A DNA stretch of 64,000 nucleotides from Zonotrichia leucophrys gambelii. Taxonomy: Eukaryota > Chordata > Aves > Passeriformes > Passerellidae. The translations under genes and the position numbers were made by a program. The notes beneath the pieces were generated by a model. That model worked only from the letters and a program-made list of their open reading frames with translations. It had not been told where the DNA came from and made no database searches. Location: NCBI RefSeq assembly GCF_028769735.1, contig NC_088170.1:52609585-52673584 (forward strand). Reading direction: 5' to 3'. Within the stretch, counting starts at the first letter, position 1; each line of letters opens with the position of its first letter. Below are positions 12,025 through 27,000 of this stretch, one piece after another.

Positions 12025-15000
12025 CTGAAACAAAAGACAGAAAACAATATTAATATTTGCATAGTTGGAAACAGTAGGCATTTTCCAATTAAAAGAAAGA
12101 AAAGGGATTGTTTTCTCCCCTTCCTTCCCAGTGCAGGAAATTTTCATGTAACAGATGCATCATGAATGAACAAGGTATTCTTTCATGTTCAAGGGCTACA
12201 TACAATTAAATAATAAAAATTAATAAACACTAACAAAGCCCTTTCTACTTATGCCACTCTTAATGGCTAGGAACCTTTACTTGTCCATCACCCTGCTAAA
12301 ATAATTAAGTGAATATTCAGACTTTCTGAAGAATACTAAAAGAAAATATTGAGATTTTCACAGAGCCGCTTGGAAGCCTCTGCACTGGCCACCCGAACCA
12401 GGAGGGCAGAGGACAACAGGCACACCAGGTCTGCCCCCCAACATTCAAGCAGTCAGTCTCACTGTGGGCATATGAAGCAAACAGTTAATATTACCTTCCC
12501 AATAAAGTTAACTTTGAGAGCACAGCCACATGCAAGTGCAGCCCTGTATTCTCACTACCAGGCTCTGCACCCACAGCAACTCATAATCCTCTCACAGGCA
12601 ACTCAGAGGTTTCCATTAACTTTCAGAGGAGCCTCAAGTTATCATTTATTTATATCCAGAAAAAGTTTCTAATGTATTCAGAAGTAATCAACTACAATAG
12701 TGCAAAAACACTGGATGCTCTCAAATCAGGTTAAATGTGCTGAGATAAGGATACAACTAGACTGAGTTTAGATCCATGTGCTCAAATTACAGCAACACAG
12801 AGGAGAGTTTTAAAAAAGTGTATGTATTGATCCAAGAATGGTGTAAAGGTATCTCTTTATATGTTCTTATACCTTTCTCTGCCTACTCTTTCTCAATTCT
12901 AATACCTCACCACAATTTTAAAAAACCAATTAATAACAGCTGATCAGAGCACAGTGCTAATAATGCCCAGGTCATGGATTCAGTCCCTATGGGCCATTCA
13001 CTTATGAGCTGGACTCAATGATCCTTGTACATCCCTTCCTACTCAAAATATTCTGTGGCAGACAGTAACGTCTGGAGTCAGGCTTGGAGTCAGGTTCAAT
13101 GCATGAACTTAAAAATTAGAAATATATGTATGCTTTTATCCAGCAAACCTTCAAGTTCATGTTCCAACTTCTAAAACTTAACTAAATATCTGAGAAAATC
13201 TTAAAAACTTGCCATCTTAGAGCAGTGATGAACACTAAACACACAAAAGAAAGCCCTAACTCTGCTCTGCAACTGCAGTGTAACAGCAGGAAGGGCAAAA
13301 AAGTTGAAAGAAAAATAATTTGCAAATATATCACTCTTATGAATGTCATTTGCTTCAAATTATTTCAGAAAATCAAGTTAATGCAATATTAATGCCTTAT
13401 GTAAGATACTAGTAACTCTTCTGCTCAGTTATGGCACTGACATGGTAAAGACAATCAAGTCAGAGCCTAAACTTTCATGAGAAAGACTTTCTGTGCAGGC
13501 TTGAAGACATGCACTTGGTCTTTGGGCTGTTCAGTTCTGTGCTGTCAATGATGCAACCAACAGCCAGCACACAACTACACAGGTGATTTGTGAGGGTGCA
13601 GAGGAAAATGGACATCTAGTCTGTGACTCCAGGGGAGGCTGAGAGTTATAAATGGAGAGTTATAAATGGCTAGGCAGAGCTTCTATACTTTGCATTCTTG
13701 AATCCAGAAACAAAAGTCTCTCTAAATCATATTTTAAATGTCTAAATATAACATTTATGTGGATGTCAGTCTTTTCTGGTTTTCATAGCCTCTGAAGAGA
13801 TGGGTGAGGTGATTACATTAATACAATAAACAGATGTGATAAGGAAAGTGTGAATTTCTGAAAGACTCCATAATCCTAAAGCCCCACAGACAAATACTAC
13901 TAGGTTGTATTATAATCTCTCCTGTATTTCTGAAGTCCTGACCTTTGTGGCTTTATGGGATACACATAGTCTGAATGCTTTGGTTCTTCAATTCTGTCTT
14001 TTACAAAGCATATATGTCTACCTTAATAGGTACTTTGAAGCAAGAGTTCACAAGGTACATGGCTTGAACCAGCTCATAATTAGTTAGGTATACACATTAA
14101 AAAAAGTCATTACTTAGACAAACACTTAAAATAGGATACAAGCAACTGCAACACTAAGCTTGCCAGAACCAGCAGTGTCCTGACAAAACAAAAGCTTTAA
14201 ATCCAGTGATTTACATTTACCTAAGTTAGACTAAAACCCTTGTTCTGTTTTCACCATCTTTAACAGCCCTCATTTGAATTTCATTTTAGAAGACTTAAAT
14301 TAATTTTCTGTCCAGGCAAGGGCATATTCTCATCTCTACTTCCCTCCATATTCAACTTTTTTTTTTCCTGTGATTTTTTTCTTTGCTGTCAGCACAATCT
14401 GCAAGCACTGCATAGCAAGTCAGCAAGCTGACAGGCCGGGAGGACAGCAGAGATGCTCCTTCAAGCTGTGACAATCAACCAAAAAAACTACAAAGAAACT
14501 TCTAATTTTTAGCAAAAGAAGCTGTTATATCAACATGTAGGAAAGCACAACTGTTACCTCATTATTTCCTGGATCTTTAAGTCAGAATTCCAGTTCTTTT
14601 CAATCCCAGGTACATGACCCATGCCAACAACACCAACTACAACAGCTGGGATATATTTTCTAGGTTCATCTGAGAAAAGAAAGATGAAGAGAAAGGAACA
14701 TATCTGTAAAAGAACTATATTTCAAGCTATAAAGAAGTAGCCAATGTGTGAGACTACAAAATTGATTTTTCCAAGATATAGGGGCATTTACTACCACATA
14801 TTGAAACCCGGTTGTTGCATACTGATCTCACCAACTGCCTCTTTCATTGAAACTCTGAAAAAGTCAGCATGGTTTCTGGATTTTCAGGAACTATTTAATT
14901 AATAAATAGACCTAGCCAGTGCTCATACTTCAGCCTCAGGGTGACAGGCTCAGCAGATGCAAGCTAAATTAACTTCTTTCCTTCTCTGTGTAGGTCATGT

Positions 15001-18000
15001 TTCTGTGCTGCTCAAGAGGAACATCCCTGGTCTTTGCCGTCTCCCGAACACAGAACTTTCTCCGCCACTTTGGACAGCGGCATTTGGCACACAAAGTGTA
15101 ACAAGATTTGGGCTCACAATCAGAGAACAATGCTTGAGACCACACCTGTTCCTCTGAAGCTCTCTGTCAGAGACCTGGCCTCAGCAACTGCAAACCCAGG
15201 CCAGAGACATCCAGCAGTTAGCCAGCAACCATCAGACCAAAGCAACATGTGCCAGCTCTCACCCTCACCTCCCATCTACCATCCATATTTCACAACACCC
15301 AAAATGCGGTTTCTGGAAGTTTTCCCCAATGAGAAATATGGCACTGTGCCACAATAAAATAACTCACAAAAAACTTTCTAAGGAATAATGATCAGGCTGC
15401 TTTCCTATGAGGAAAATTCTACATAATATATAAATATAAAATACAAGTTCTACTGTTTTGCTTTAAATATTCACCCTTGATTTTTCCAGGAAAAAAGTAA
15501 ACGTGAAGAGCAGCCAGCCTCAAAATGGAAAAAATCTGTATTGAAAACACTAGAACTATTATACATATTTACCAAATTAGTTTTTCTAAGTTTTCTTTTT
15601 CTCAGTCTATTCTAGAGTTGCTCTAAAGCAGAACTGCAACAACAACAGTTCTGCACTAAAGTGCAGAACAAACACTATCTTCTTAAGATATTAAGTAAAA
15701 GGTAACACACTTCAGTAGGCCTAACTATAGGAAGGGCATGCCAATTACATATGGCAGCAGAATACTTCCAAAGATTAGTCAAGTACTATTTTTCTACATG
15801 CCTATACCTTGCTGAAATAGCAGTCACATATGATTATTACTGCCAGATCATCAAAGTTCCTAGCAGCCCAATTTACAATTATAAAAAAAAAACTATGAAG
15901 AGTACTGAAATTAGAGAATTAACTTATCAAGAAATGAGACCCTCAGCAGCCAGTGACAACAATGAATTTGGTGAGAAAACGGGACAAGCAAGATAGAAGA
16001 CAGTCCCATACTGTGCTGTCATACCAGATCCCTGCCTTTTGAAATGGTTGTCTGGCTAATTAGTACTTACCACTTTTAAACAGCACAGTGAGAAAGGAAA
16101 CATAATTTAGAGTCTACTGCTCTAGGTGGTTTCAACAGAAGCCTTTTTTAATTTTTTTAAGCATTGTATCTTATGTGACATGTGGCATTCACGAACTGAA
16201 CATCCCAGATTTCCTGAGAACTGAACTTTGTACCAGTACACAAAGAACACCTTGCTGGTTATAATCTCTGCTTTAAAACAATTACTTTCTGAAGCTCGAG
16301 GTAGTTCTATCTGCTTTGCTGCTTGCTTCAGCATGTAGGTCAAGTAAATATCTCGTTCAGAGACAATCGTTCGATGAAGATCAGGGAATTCTCCAATCAT
16401 TTCTGCCATCATCTGTTCCAGTAAATCCTTCTGTTTGCATTTCTCCACATCATCTTTACTGAAAGAAAGGTAAGTTTTCTCAGTACCTATTACGCTTTTA
16501 AAGGTCAACATAGAGAAACTAATGAATCAAAACAATTGATGGGTGCTACAACTAAACACAGTCTGCAGTTCTCTTCCCCCAGTTTTCCTCTCCAGAAGGA
16601 AAATAATCTCCATAAACCTGTAGAACTTGATACCTAACAATACCTCTGCAGTGAAGGGAAAGAAAAGAAGTCACTTGCCTTTAGCCAGTTCAACTGGATT
16701 TTCTCCTTTCCCACTTTAAAAGCTGGCAACTCAAGTCAGCAAAACCACTAGGGCATCAAAGGCCGGAGTTACCGTGGTGCCCCATTTTCAGTGTGCATCA
16801 ATAAGCTTAGAAGAGCCTACACACAGCTCTTCTGAGGAAACAGATCTGATCACTAAACACACAGATACTCTACTTAAGGAATGAAAAAGGCACACTGTAA
16901 TGCACAGTCTGAGGGCATGGAGAAACATCTGCAGGTTCCCAGTGTCAATCACAGGGCCATGAAAGTTATAAACCAATTTGCAGAACAGAAAAATAGCAAA
17001 CAGGCAGGAAATGCAAAAAAGGAACTGCAGGAGTAAATGTAATGAGCTTTTATTCTTTTCATAGATGCTATAAACCCTTCTGTTAGCACCCCTAGCTGTG
17101 GGTCATAGCTTGTGGCAATGACATTATCTGGTTTAGCATCACTGTCTATCAAAGAATGACGTCAAACAGGCTTCCTTTAGTTCCCAAGATGAAAAGGACA
17201 CTACAAATGTCAGCAGGGCAAGCTAAAGGAGAAATGCTAGCTTTCAACAGACCCAGAAACATCAACAGACTGACAATTTTGATGTTGAATTATTACTTCA
17301 TTTTTCATCCAATCTCATGTTAATGACGGGATGTGGAACTCTTAAAAATATACAAATTATTGCACTGAGGCCTTTATTCTCTTATTTACAATATCCCCAC
17401 ACAGTAGTGAGAAAGATTTCATTTTTTGCATAATAAAATAATAATTTAAATAAATTTTTAAAGTATACTAGAAATTCTTCAGCATCAACTCTTACACTTC
17501 ACCTGGAAGTAATGCATTGAAAGACAAAGGAAGACCTGACAAGATCAGAAAGACAGCTTTCACTTCAAAAATACATATAATTGCAGGATAGTTTGTATAT
17601 TCATCCCTCTCACTAACTTCAAATTTCATTGCATCAGGCTGGGTACCCTCATACTAAAGTCAAACGGAAGAATTGAATAATCCACCCCAAACATAAAACA
17701 TATGGGGTGCTTATTCATACCTGATGGGGTCAGATAAGAAGCAAAGGCCCCAGGCAAGCTTGACTTTTTGCCAGAAGGAAAGTGCAGCAATTGCTCTCTT
17801 AAATGTAACAGGGATGGGCCGGTCACCAAGGTGGAATTTACAGAAAGGTACTTTACTGGCCTGAAAGGGAAGATACAAATAACCAGTCAGCATTTCATAC
17901 TGCAGCACAGAACATTCTTATCAATGAACAGTGAGGATTTACTGTGTTATACAAGGTATCTTAAAGAGTAAGATATTTCATACTTCAAGATAAAAAAACT

Positions 18001-21000
18001 ATTTTGGCTTTGCAATAAGTAAAATTTACAAAATACTACTACATTACTTCATAAAGGAATAAATCCACTACACAATGCAGTTGGTATTCCATTAAATTGT
18101 AATGCCACACCCTTGAGGTTACTTGTACTGAAGCACAAAGCTTCTGAATATTTACTATATAAGATGACAGTGTGGCTCAATATCTATCTGGGCCTGAATA
18201 AAGTCTGAGGTGAACCATCATTGGTGTCATCATTTTGCTTTCCCCTAGGATTTGTCAGGATCATCAACCTTACATTTGTTCATGGTAAAAGATATTAAAG
18301 AAAGAGCTTATGAGACAATAACTGATGCCAGATATCACATAATAATGGGAGACTTGGCTGTAAGCTCACCCTGACACATTTTAGCACAGTATGGAATTTC
18401 TAGAAAATTCTTTTCTATGGATAGTTGTTTAAAAATTTCCAGCAATCACTTTAGAATAGGACAGAGCTAATTCTTTTTCTTTCCTGCTTAAAATAGGAAA
18501 CACTTAAAAGTTTCACTTAAATGTTTCATTCTGGTCTAGAATGCTCAAGAAAATAAACCTTGAAGAAGTTTTCTTTTTATTAAGGGTAAATATAACAAAT
18601 GATTCCAGATTATTTATCAGCAATGTCTCTCAGATTTCCTTACTAGTGCATAATTTACATTAAAATAGCATGATACATTCTGCAAGATGGATGCACATAC
18701 AGAAAATAGTGTCTCAGTATTCCCAGACAAAAAAATAAGAGTAATGTAAAACACAGCTACTATTTAATTCCAGTATCACTGCTGGCACTAGTACAAAAGG
18801 TGACATTAAAAGACCATACAGGACCAACAGATCAGTCAGATATTTGACTTCCCCAATCTCTGTAGATGAATGGAACATTTCAGATGTCATTAATCCTTTA
18901 GAGCTGCTTTTCACAGCCTGAAAGCCTGACACATCAAACAATGGGACCAAGATCAATACTGAGAATTCAAAAATAATTATATAAAAGAAATTAAATCATT
19001 AATGAAAACAAATGTCTTCAGAAATATCATCAGGAAAAAGCCTTATTTGAATTGCTTTCCTACCACTTATGTCTACAAATCTTTGTACCTTAAAGTACAG
19101 TTTGAAGTCAAAAATTATTTTTACTACTTCATTGGCTTCAGCAGAGGTATGGCCAGAGTGCTCTTTTCTAGGCAATAGCAAAATGGTTTTATTGAGTTCA
19201 GCTCTGGAAGCAAAAGGCAACTAATCTGACCTCAGAAAAGCCATCTCAAGTTCTCACCTCTTTGAAAGCCTCCCTGAATTCTCCTCCTGGGGCCATTCCC
19301 AACTGCTCTGTGATGTGAGCAGAAACCTTCAGAAGCAGCATTTGCATCAATCCAGACATGACTCCGTTCTGGCAGAACAGGGAGAAAAACATGTTAAAAA
19401 AACAGGCTGAAGAATGCACTGTTCACAGAAATGAAAAAACCCCATTAATTATTTTAATGAAGAAACAGCACTGAAGCTACATTTTGGGGCCAATTGCACT
19501 GATCAATACAGCCCGTATGTCAGTTTTTATCAGTTTACCTCACTGTGTGGCCAAAGTATTCTGCCTCGCAACGAAAATGTACAAGTTTTTGTACATTTTG
19601 ATTGTGTACAGGTTAAGAAAATAAAGAAGGATAGTCAGATTTATTTCAGTCTGTATTTACTCTGTGTGCTTGAAGCAAGTGTCTGAATAACTTAATGGTT
19701 GAACAGTTCTGTGGTATGGACACAGAAGGGATAGTGCAGGAAGCCAGGGAGAAGGTAAGAGAAAAGCCTGTCTTATCAGTTTGGTTTGAGCCAACTGGTA
19801 CTGCACATCTCCAGGTTATCCACATTTGAGCCAGATACCAGTCTGCACCATGTTGCTTTGCTTAATGGAAAGCAAACAGGTTCTCTACAAAGGACTGTAA
19901 GGGTTTTGAAATTCAAGGAGGAGCTAAAGGAAGTCTGGTTTTAACCTGCAGCAGTTGCTTGATAAGCTGTGGATGCCAATGATCCATTGCAAATACGTAT
20001 GTTTCATGTTAACATTGTGCTCAACTTCCAGCTTCAATTAAGAGCAATGAATCCAATTTTTGCACTTAATATTTAATGTGGTTATAAAAAGATACCATTT
20101 GGGTTTTTCCCCTCATTTCCGAACTTAAGGATAAAAGTTGAAAGCAGCTTTGACTTTTAGTTTAGCTTTTGGGCCTGTCTCATTTCAATAAGAGGAGGCA
20201 ACTAAGGCATAACTGAGCAACTTACCAATTGGCCTGATGTTTATCAGAGAAAAACAAAGACATTATAATTTGGCATGAGACAGTTGGACTGTTCTTCCTG
20301 GTTTTCCCTATATAATCTATACTGTTAGTGATTCAAAGGGAAAAGGTTGGGGAATTTTTTGGTTGAGACCATAGATAGAGAAATACATTCTTTAAAAGGT
20401 CCAGTGTTCAAATTTTATTATTTGCATTATTCCTGCAAATAAAGGGAAGGAGAATAATACTGAGCTATAAGAACAGGAAGGATCTTTGCAGTACTCTGTG
20501 GCTTTGGAGCTAACAGAGTCTGTTTCCTACTGTCTGCATGCAAGATCACTTCACGCCCTGGTAGGAAGTGGTAACTGCAAAGTTGCCAACCTGACTTTAC
20601 ATCACAGAGAAAAAAAAGTCTGCTATTTTGTTTTCATTGTCCTTTTCCTCTTTACACAACATAAACTGTTGCATTTAGCTTTGATATAAAGAAAAAAAGT
20701 TTCTGTGCCTGATCACAAGGTCAGAAGTCGCCCAGCTATCCATGTCGCCCAGCCACATGCATTTTGGCTACATGCATCAGAATAATCCACCTTACCTACG
20801 ATAAACAGATGCAACAATTCATGCAACATGCAAGTGTTTTGCAGTGTCTTTTCCTTTGATAGGGCATAAACAAAGAAAACAGGAAAGACACATTATTGCC
20901 TCCCTCATGAGTCAGAAAGCCAGCTCTGAGACCCTGTGTGAGCACACACACTGCATAGCCCTGAGCCACTGGAAGGGCTTCTGCATGCATGCAGATTATA

Positions 21001-24000
21001 CTCCTGTGAGGGGAGGGCAGAGTCCTGGAAATCCCCCAATTACATCAATAAAGCAATTGCAATACACAGTTACCACACAATCAAAATAACAATCTACAAA
21101 CTTCTTCATCCAACTGGACATGCAAACTCTTTACTACTGATCAAGCACTGCCATTCTAATGAAGTGTCCTGACATTTTTAAGTCAACTTTGTGTTGTTGC
21201 ACTGTGCCTAGCTTAAAATCACTCAAATACAAGCTAGCTAAGTGGAACCGAAAAAGTATGGGATTTTTTTTTTTTTTGCACAAACATCCAGACATGTCCA
21301 CATCAAACTGCCAGAGTAGTTAAAATTTGAAGAGAATCCCACACTTTTTAGCCCAAATTTTTCATCTAGGGCCTACTGTCAATTACAAACTACTCCAAAG
21401 ACAAGTGGATAGGTAGGAATTAAAGAGCAATACACTAGGTTGAAGAAGGAATGCAGCTAAACAGAAAATACCAAAAGTAAGTGCTCTTTAATAGTTGTGA
21501 TACAGATTGCAGGAATAATAATCCCATTTAAATATATTAGCAGAGCATTGCAATTGCAAAGTTAGACCTGTGTCCTGCAAATGGAGCAGCTGTTAAATGC
21601 AGGAGGACCCCTGTCAAGGTCAACAATTTCCCCAGCCAATCCCCTTGTGAAAAGAAAGCCCTCAATGCTCCATCTGAAAACAGAAATAACGCCCAAACCT
21701 AGATTTGCCACTTTAATAGTACTCTCACCTACATCAACAGTGTTAGGTTCCCAGCTGGTGGGAACACTGGTTTTGATTGCAATCTGACAAATTGTTCTCA
21801 ACACAAACCTTTAATTCTCACTGTAGGAATCATACCTGTTTTATAGCTTGTTGAAGTTTTTCCAGATTTATTTCTTTGGCTTCTTTCAGTAATGTCTTTT
21901 CATCCATTTTTAACATAGAAACTCTGTACTGGCACAGTTCCACCACAACTACATCAGGCTGCACTTCTTGTATTGTCTGAAAAAGATGAGTTTATTTATA
22001 CTGCTTTAGAAAGGAATAAACATAAATGCAGCCAATATCAATATTTTAAAGAGAGACAGGACCTTAAAATCACATTCCAATAATAATTTTAAATTAAAAA
22101 AAAAGTAGAATAGTAAATAAGAGTTCTCCAAATAACTATGCATTGACAAAAATATTAAGGAAGGTGACAGCAAAATGTCTTAGTTACTGGATGCTTTGGG
22201 ACAGGATAATGGTGAACATACTGTGCTGGGGAGGGGAGCAAGGAAGAAACACTTCAGGTTAAACTTTTCACACTCACAAAATTAATTTGACTGTTCTCTG
22301 TGGTATTTTCCATCTGAGACAGAATACACTTTGTGCCAGAACTGTCAACCCTGCTTCTTACAAGATTTCTCCCCCTCTACCTCCTGAATAAAGGCAGTCT
22401 AAACTGCAGAGTTTGCAGGAGGTACCATATGAAATAGTTCCTACTTGCACTAGGGCTTCAGATCTATTTGCAGCTTGAGAATGGAATCCAATTGTTGTGC
22501 AGGATGGTTTTATAGCCAAATACTACCCAGGCACTGTAGTGAGATTTCTACTTTCAACACTGATGCTGTATTTGCCTTTTTTATTGAAGGGCAAATAAAA
22601 ATATTTGAGCTGGGAGACCAATGTATTGCATGAAAAATTATTACTGTAAATGTCTGCTTCTCCTCCCATAGTGCTGTTAGCCTCCAACAGCCAATTACAT
22701 AAACCAGAGCCTGAAGGTTACAGCACAGAACCAAGTCAGAGAGCTGGACTTCATTCTACTTAGTGCTAAACTGAAACATTATAAAGATGCTGCTGAAGGG
22801 CTCACACTGAGTATTTACCTTTACTACATCCTTTTTGCTGCTGTCACTGAAGTGGGCTGTTCCAACCACATACACTTTAGAACCATCCTCAGTATTAAGC
22901 TCAGTCACAGTGTTTGGTAAAGCAGGCCTTTTCTGCCTCTTCTTCAGCTTCATCTCCAGCAGGATTTTAAATGCATCTGCATCAGCTATAAATGTAAAGA
23001 AAAACAGAAAAGAAAAGCACACATGATATAAAGTGCAGTTAAGTAGAGACAGAAAATAAAAATGTCGCCACTAAACAGCAGAGCAGAGCTAAAAGGCCAT
23101 TGATTTACCACTGTAATCTTACATTCAATTCTGAAGCTACATCATTGAGAGTGCCATCACTGGAGAGGCTGCCTCCAAGCATGGGTCTCAGTCCAGGTTT
23201 CCTACCCTGTGGACACTGGGACAGGTTGTCCACGCAGTTCAGTAAGGGAAAGAGAGAAGCTGTGTGGCAGGTGAGGTGGACAGAGAAGCAAAGAATACTT
23301 AGAAAAGGTATACACTAAATTAGAGAAAAAGAAAAAAAAAGCATTTTTTAAATTCTAAACCCAAAGTGTTCCATTTTGGGATTCTTATCTATATAAACCA
23401 TAGCAATACATGGACACTGGTGTGAATATGATTGGCAAAGTCACCTCCACATATTGGCACATATAGGATACCTACAGTACCAACCTTAGCCTTTTCTGGG
23501 ATTAACACACCAGAGATCAGTACACAAAGGAAAATTAAATCTCAAGAGATATTTAGGTCAGGAATTCATTCATTCTTCCCTAGATTCAACAACTATTTAA
23601 GATCAAAATGGTACAAAGTGAATTTAGCTTCTCTATGTCAAGCTTCCTGTAAGGAAAACAGGAGGATCTATCAGCTTTGTCACAGATGCTCATTGCCAGG
23701 CAGCCTCATTGACTGAGACACAGAAGCTTTAACTCTTTATCAATGAGAAATTAAAGTTGTTTTGAATGAGTCATCTTAAAGCTGTAGTGCATCTTAGGGA
23801 AAAAAATATCAAGCAGGAAAGCAGAGTTTTGTTTCCAACCAACTCTCTTTCTCTGGCAAGCTGCTGCACAAGTTAGCAGAAGTCTCAAGTGGTCTCCAGA
23901 AGCCTGGAATAGGATCATAAGCCCAGGGGAACAAAAAAAAAAAAAAAAAAAAAAGATTAGTGAACAGTTTGTAGGCAGGATGTCAAAGATGCAGATAAAT

Positions 24001-27000
24001 TACAGCCTCCTACCACACATTCATTTTCTGAATCTGCTTTAGCTGTGTGGCTCTGGCCCCAGCTGTGTCCCACAAATACTACTCTTGTAAGACTTTATGT
24101 AAAAAAAAACAAAACAAAACAAAAAAACAACCCCAAACCAAAACCAACCAAACAAAAATCCCACCAAATTAGGAGAAAACCAACCAAAGAGAAAACCCAA
24201 ACCCAAAAACCAAAAGCAACCCTTCAACATCCTTAGCATTTGAGCAACCTGCTTCTTCATGGTCAATACCCAAGAACACGCAATCAGTACTGTTTGAGCT
24301 ATGAAAATGTTGCTGCCAAAACAGATGGTGATGCTGAGGAGAAGGTAAGAAAAGCATGACTGAAAAAGGAAGTAGAGGTAAGGCTGTTGCATTTGTAGCC
24401 CTCTCAGTCACATAATTATAAAAGCAGCCATAGCAGATGAACAAAAACCCACCTAAGCAAATATCCTACCTCCCACTATGGTCAGAAGTGGATGCCTAAT
24501 GGAGAACATAATACATGGGGAAGTGTGTGTAATACCTGCCTCAAATGCTTTCCTAGCCTAAAGCCATTTATGATTCAGATTCCCCCATCTGAAAGTGGTT
24601 TCTACACATTTGGTAACCCTTAGAGGGTGTAATTTCTATTTACTTTTCAAGCTTTCACCTCACACATATACTCAGTACTGGATTGAATAATGTTTCACAT
24701 GAAGAAAAAATGTGATAGTGGTATAGCACCAGATGTTATAATTTAAGGACACAATTAAGGAAAACATCCTCAGGAGCAGCTATGTTTTTTATTGAACCAA
24801 CTTCTATACCTGGGAAAAAAGCCACATAAAATTTAATCGGCTTCTTTAGGTCTGCATAGCTTTAGTCAAGGCTGTGTTTGCTCCCATGAAAGCTGACATC
24901 CCTAGGAATTATTCAGCAGTGTTATTGTTACGCACCAATTTTCCCTAAGGTGGCTCAGAGCCTATTATTTGCCAGAAAGCACAATCTGAATGCTCCTATT
25001 GTTACGAATCAGCACCGGATACACTAATATAATAACAGTGTATCAATACAGATAAAGCAAATCCTAAGAAGCCTTTGTTTTTTTCCCCTTGAGAAATGCC
25101 TGTCATTATCTGAGCCTGCCAATAACAGGTAAGAAAAGATACTCTTCCTGGGCTTCACAAGACAGTTTTGGTTGGAATACTTGTCACATCCTGCAGTCTT
25201 GCCAAAACATTATCATGCTAGCATGGGCAAAGCTTTCCATTTGGGACAACTCATCACCATTGTATCACTAGATGCCAGACTGTCAAAGCAAACATATACT
25301 CATGCATCACTGGCTTAGAAAGCTAAGCTTAAAACAATAGCTGAGTGTACCTATTAAATCTAAAAATATTTACTTTTGAAAGTATGGGATCAGCAAACTG
25401 ACAATCTACATGTCATTGCTCTTTCTCAATTTGATTTACACAGCTGGGCCTTGAAACAAATCAAGAACAGATTAAATCAGCTATGTCTTCATTAGCATCT
25501 CCTTTTTTGCCAACAGCCCTGTCCTTTTTAGGTAAGAAAAAGGCAAAGACATTTAGTTGAATACCCCTTCCAGTAAGACCACCCTCCCCAGCCCAACCAG
25601 AAACATACAGATATTCTGTGATATACTTGGTGCTCCCTTTGGGCCATCTCCTGGTGCATCAGAGGACGACATTGGATCTGCAGCAGCCTGTATGAAACAA
25701 ATTCAAAAGGAGGCTGGGAATTATAATGAAATGTTTCAATAAATCTTTTCCTTTGTGAGTTTACTCAATTTGAACCTACCAATAATATTCAAGTAAATAA
25801 TTTAAGCAGTGTCACAGTTCAAAATATCTGTGATTTTACAACTATTTTTTCCTAGCTGCCTGAGTATGCGATAGAACATCTTAAAAATGGACTACTTCAT
25901 GCCTATTTTAAGAGATAAAATTTATACCTGACACAGAGTTTTAAAATAAATGGGATTCTGGATAAAAAGAACAAATTTATCTCTAACATTACTACAGTAC
26001 TACAGCTACTACAGCACTTTGTGTTGAAAACTAAAATGTGCACTGGTTATTTTATATCATTTGACTCAACTACCAGTCAGCATTATTCTGTCAGGAGTCT
26101 GACAAAGTTAATCAGTACTCACAAGACTAAACACATCCATTCTAGAAGAGTCAGGACAAGTATTTATTGGAATAAGGCAATTACACAATATGCACATCAA
26201 ATCTTACAAAATTCATGCACATGTTGACTTTATACCTATCAGAAATCAAAGATACAAGGCACCTGCAGAGCTTTGCTCTCTAAAGGAACAGAAGGCAATT
26301 GAAAAAATTGACAAAGACTGACTCTTCAATATTATCCCTAGAAGTATGTGATACAGGTCTTTGGCTAACAAAAACCTTTCTGATTTTTAGTTAAATAGCA
26401 AGTTTTATAACCCATGCATAGAATTTAAATAATTCCAGTTATTCAGCCAATGTCATTCAAGCAAGAGAGGCACAGTTAGTGCAGAAAAGACTCAGAAGTA
26501 AGGGAAAGCTAAATTATAAACTACCTTTAGGCAACTACCTTAATTCAAAGTTTAATGAGGATGATTATTGGAAGAATTTGGAATTTCTGAACAACACTAA
26601 GTCAAAAAATTAGAGACAGGATGAAAATCCATCACCATTTAAGTACTTTCCAAAGGAAAGACAATATTAATGAGTCAGCAAGCAGGCAGCCAACCTCTCC
26701 TGATGCATATCAGCTTTTTAGCTAAAATGACTGGTTTATGTACTTTGCACTTAACCTGGTAAGGTTTAAAGCAAGGCTGTACAAAGCACACCCAAATGTT
26801 AAGAGCTTTCTATAAGAGTAATTATTTTCTTCTTGCATTCCATAATGCCAAACAGGAATTGTGAGAAAATAAATCCTGAGTCTTACCGTGGCCCCACTGA
26901 AGGCAAGGAAAAATTTATGATACATTTCATGGACTAAACCCAAAACATACAACAGCTTTATAATGCAAAGTTTAAAACAGTCACAGCAACACATCATCCT

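Larger units (their letters stand above)
12025..22818 (-). other. TRABD 3' introns
   Basis: Introns between the exons from 12025 to 22818, lengths about 2.5, 1.6, 1.3, 1.4, 2.5 and 0.8 kb. Apart from the SINE at 12934, a 14-bp tandem duplication at 13641 and a poly-T tract near 21265, I see no exon or repeat that explains other open frames there. Confidence 0.7.
22986..25608 (-). other. TRABD intron with A-rich low-complexity tracts
   Basis: Contains a pure 22-A run (23933-23954) and a 120-bp A/C-only-like tract (24101-24220). No exon was recognised; the frames at 24039-24444 come from the low-complexity tract. Confidence 0.65.

Noticed and set aside
24039..24444. Minus-strand frame of 117 codons rich in Phe, Gly and Trp, like a membrane protein.
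   Set aside because: Created by the A/C-rich low-complexity tract; no splice context or family match.
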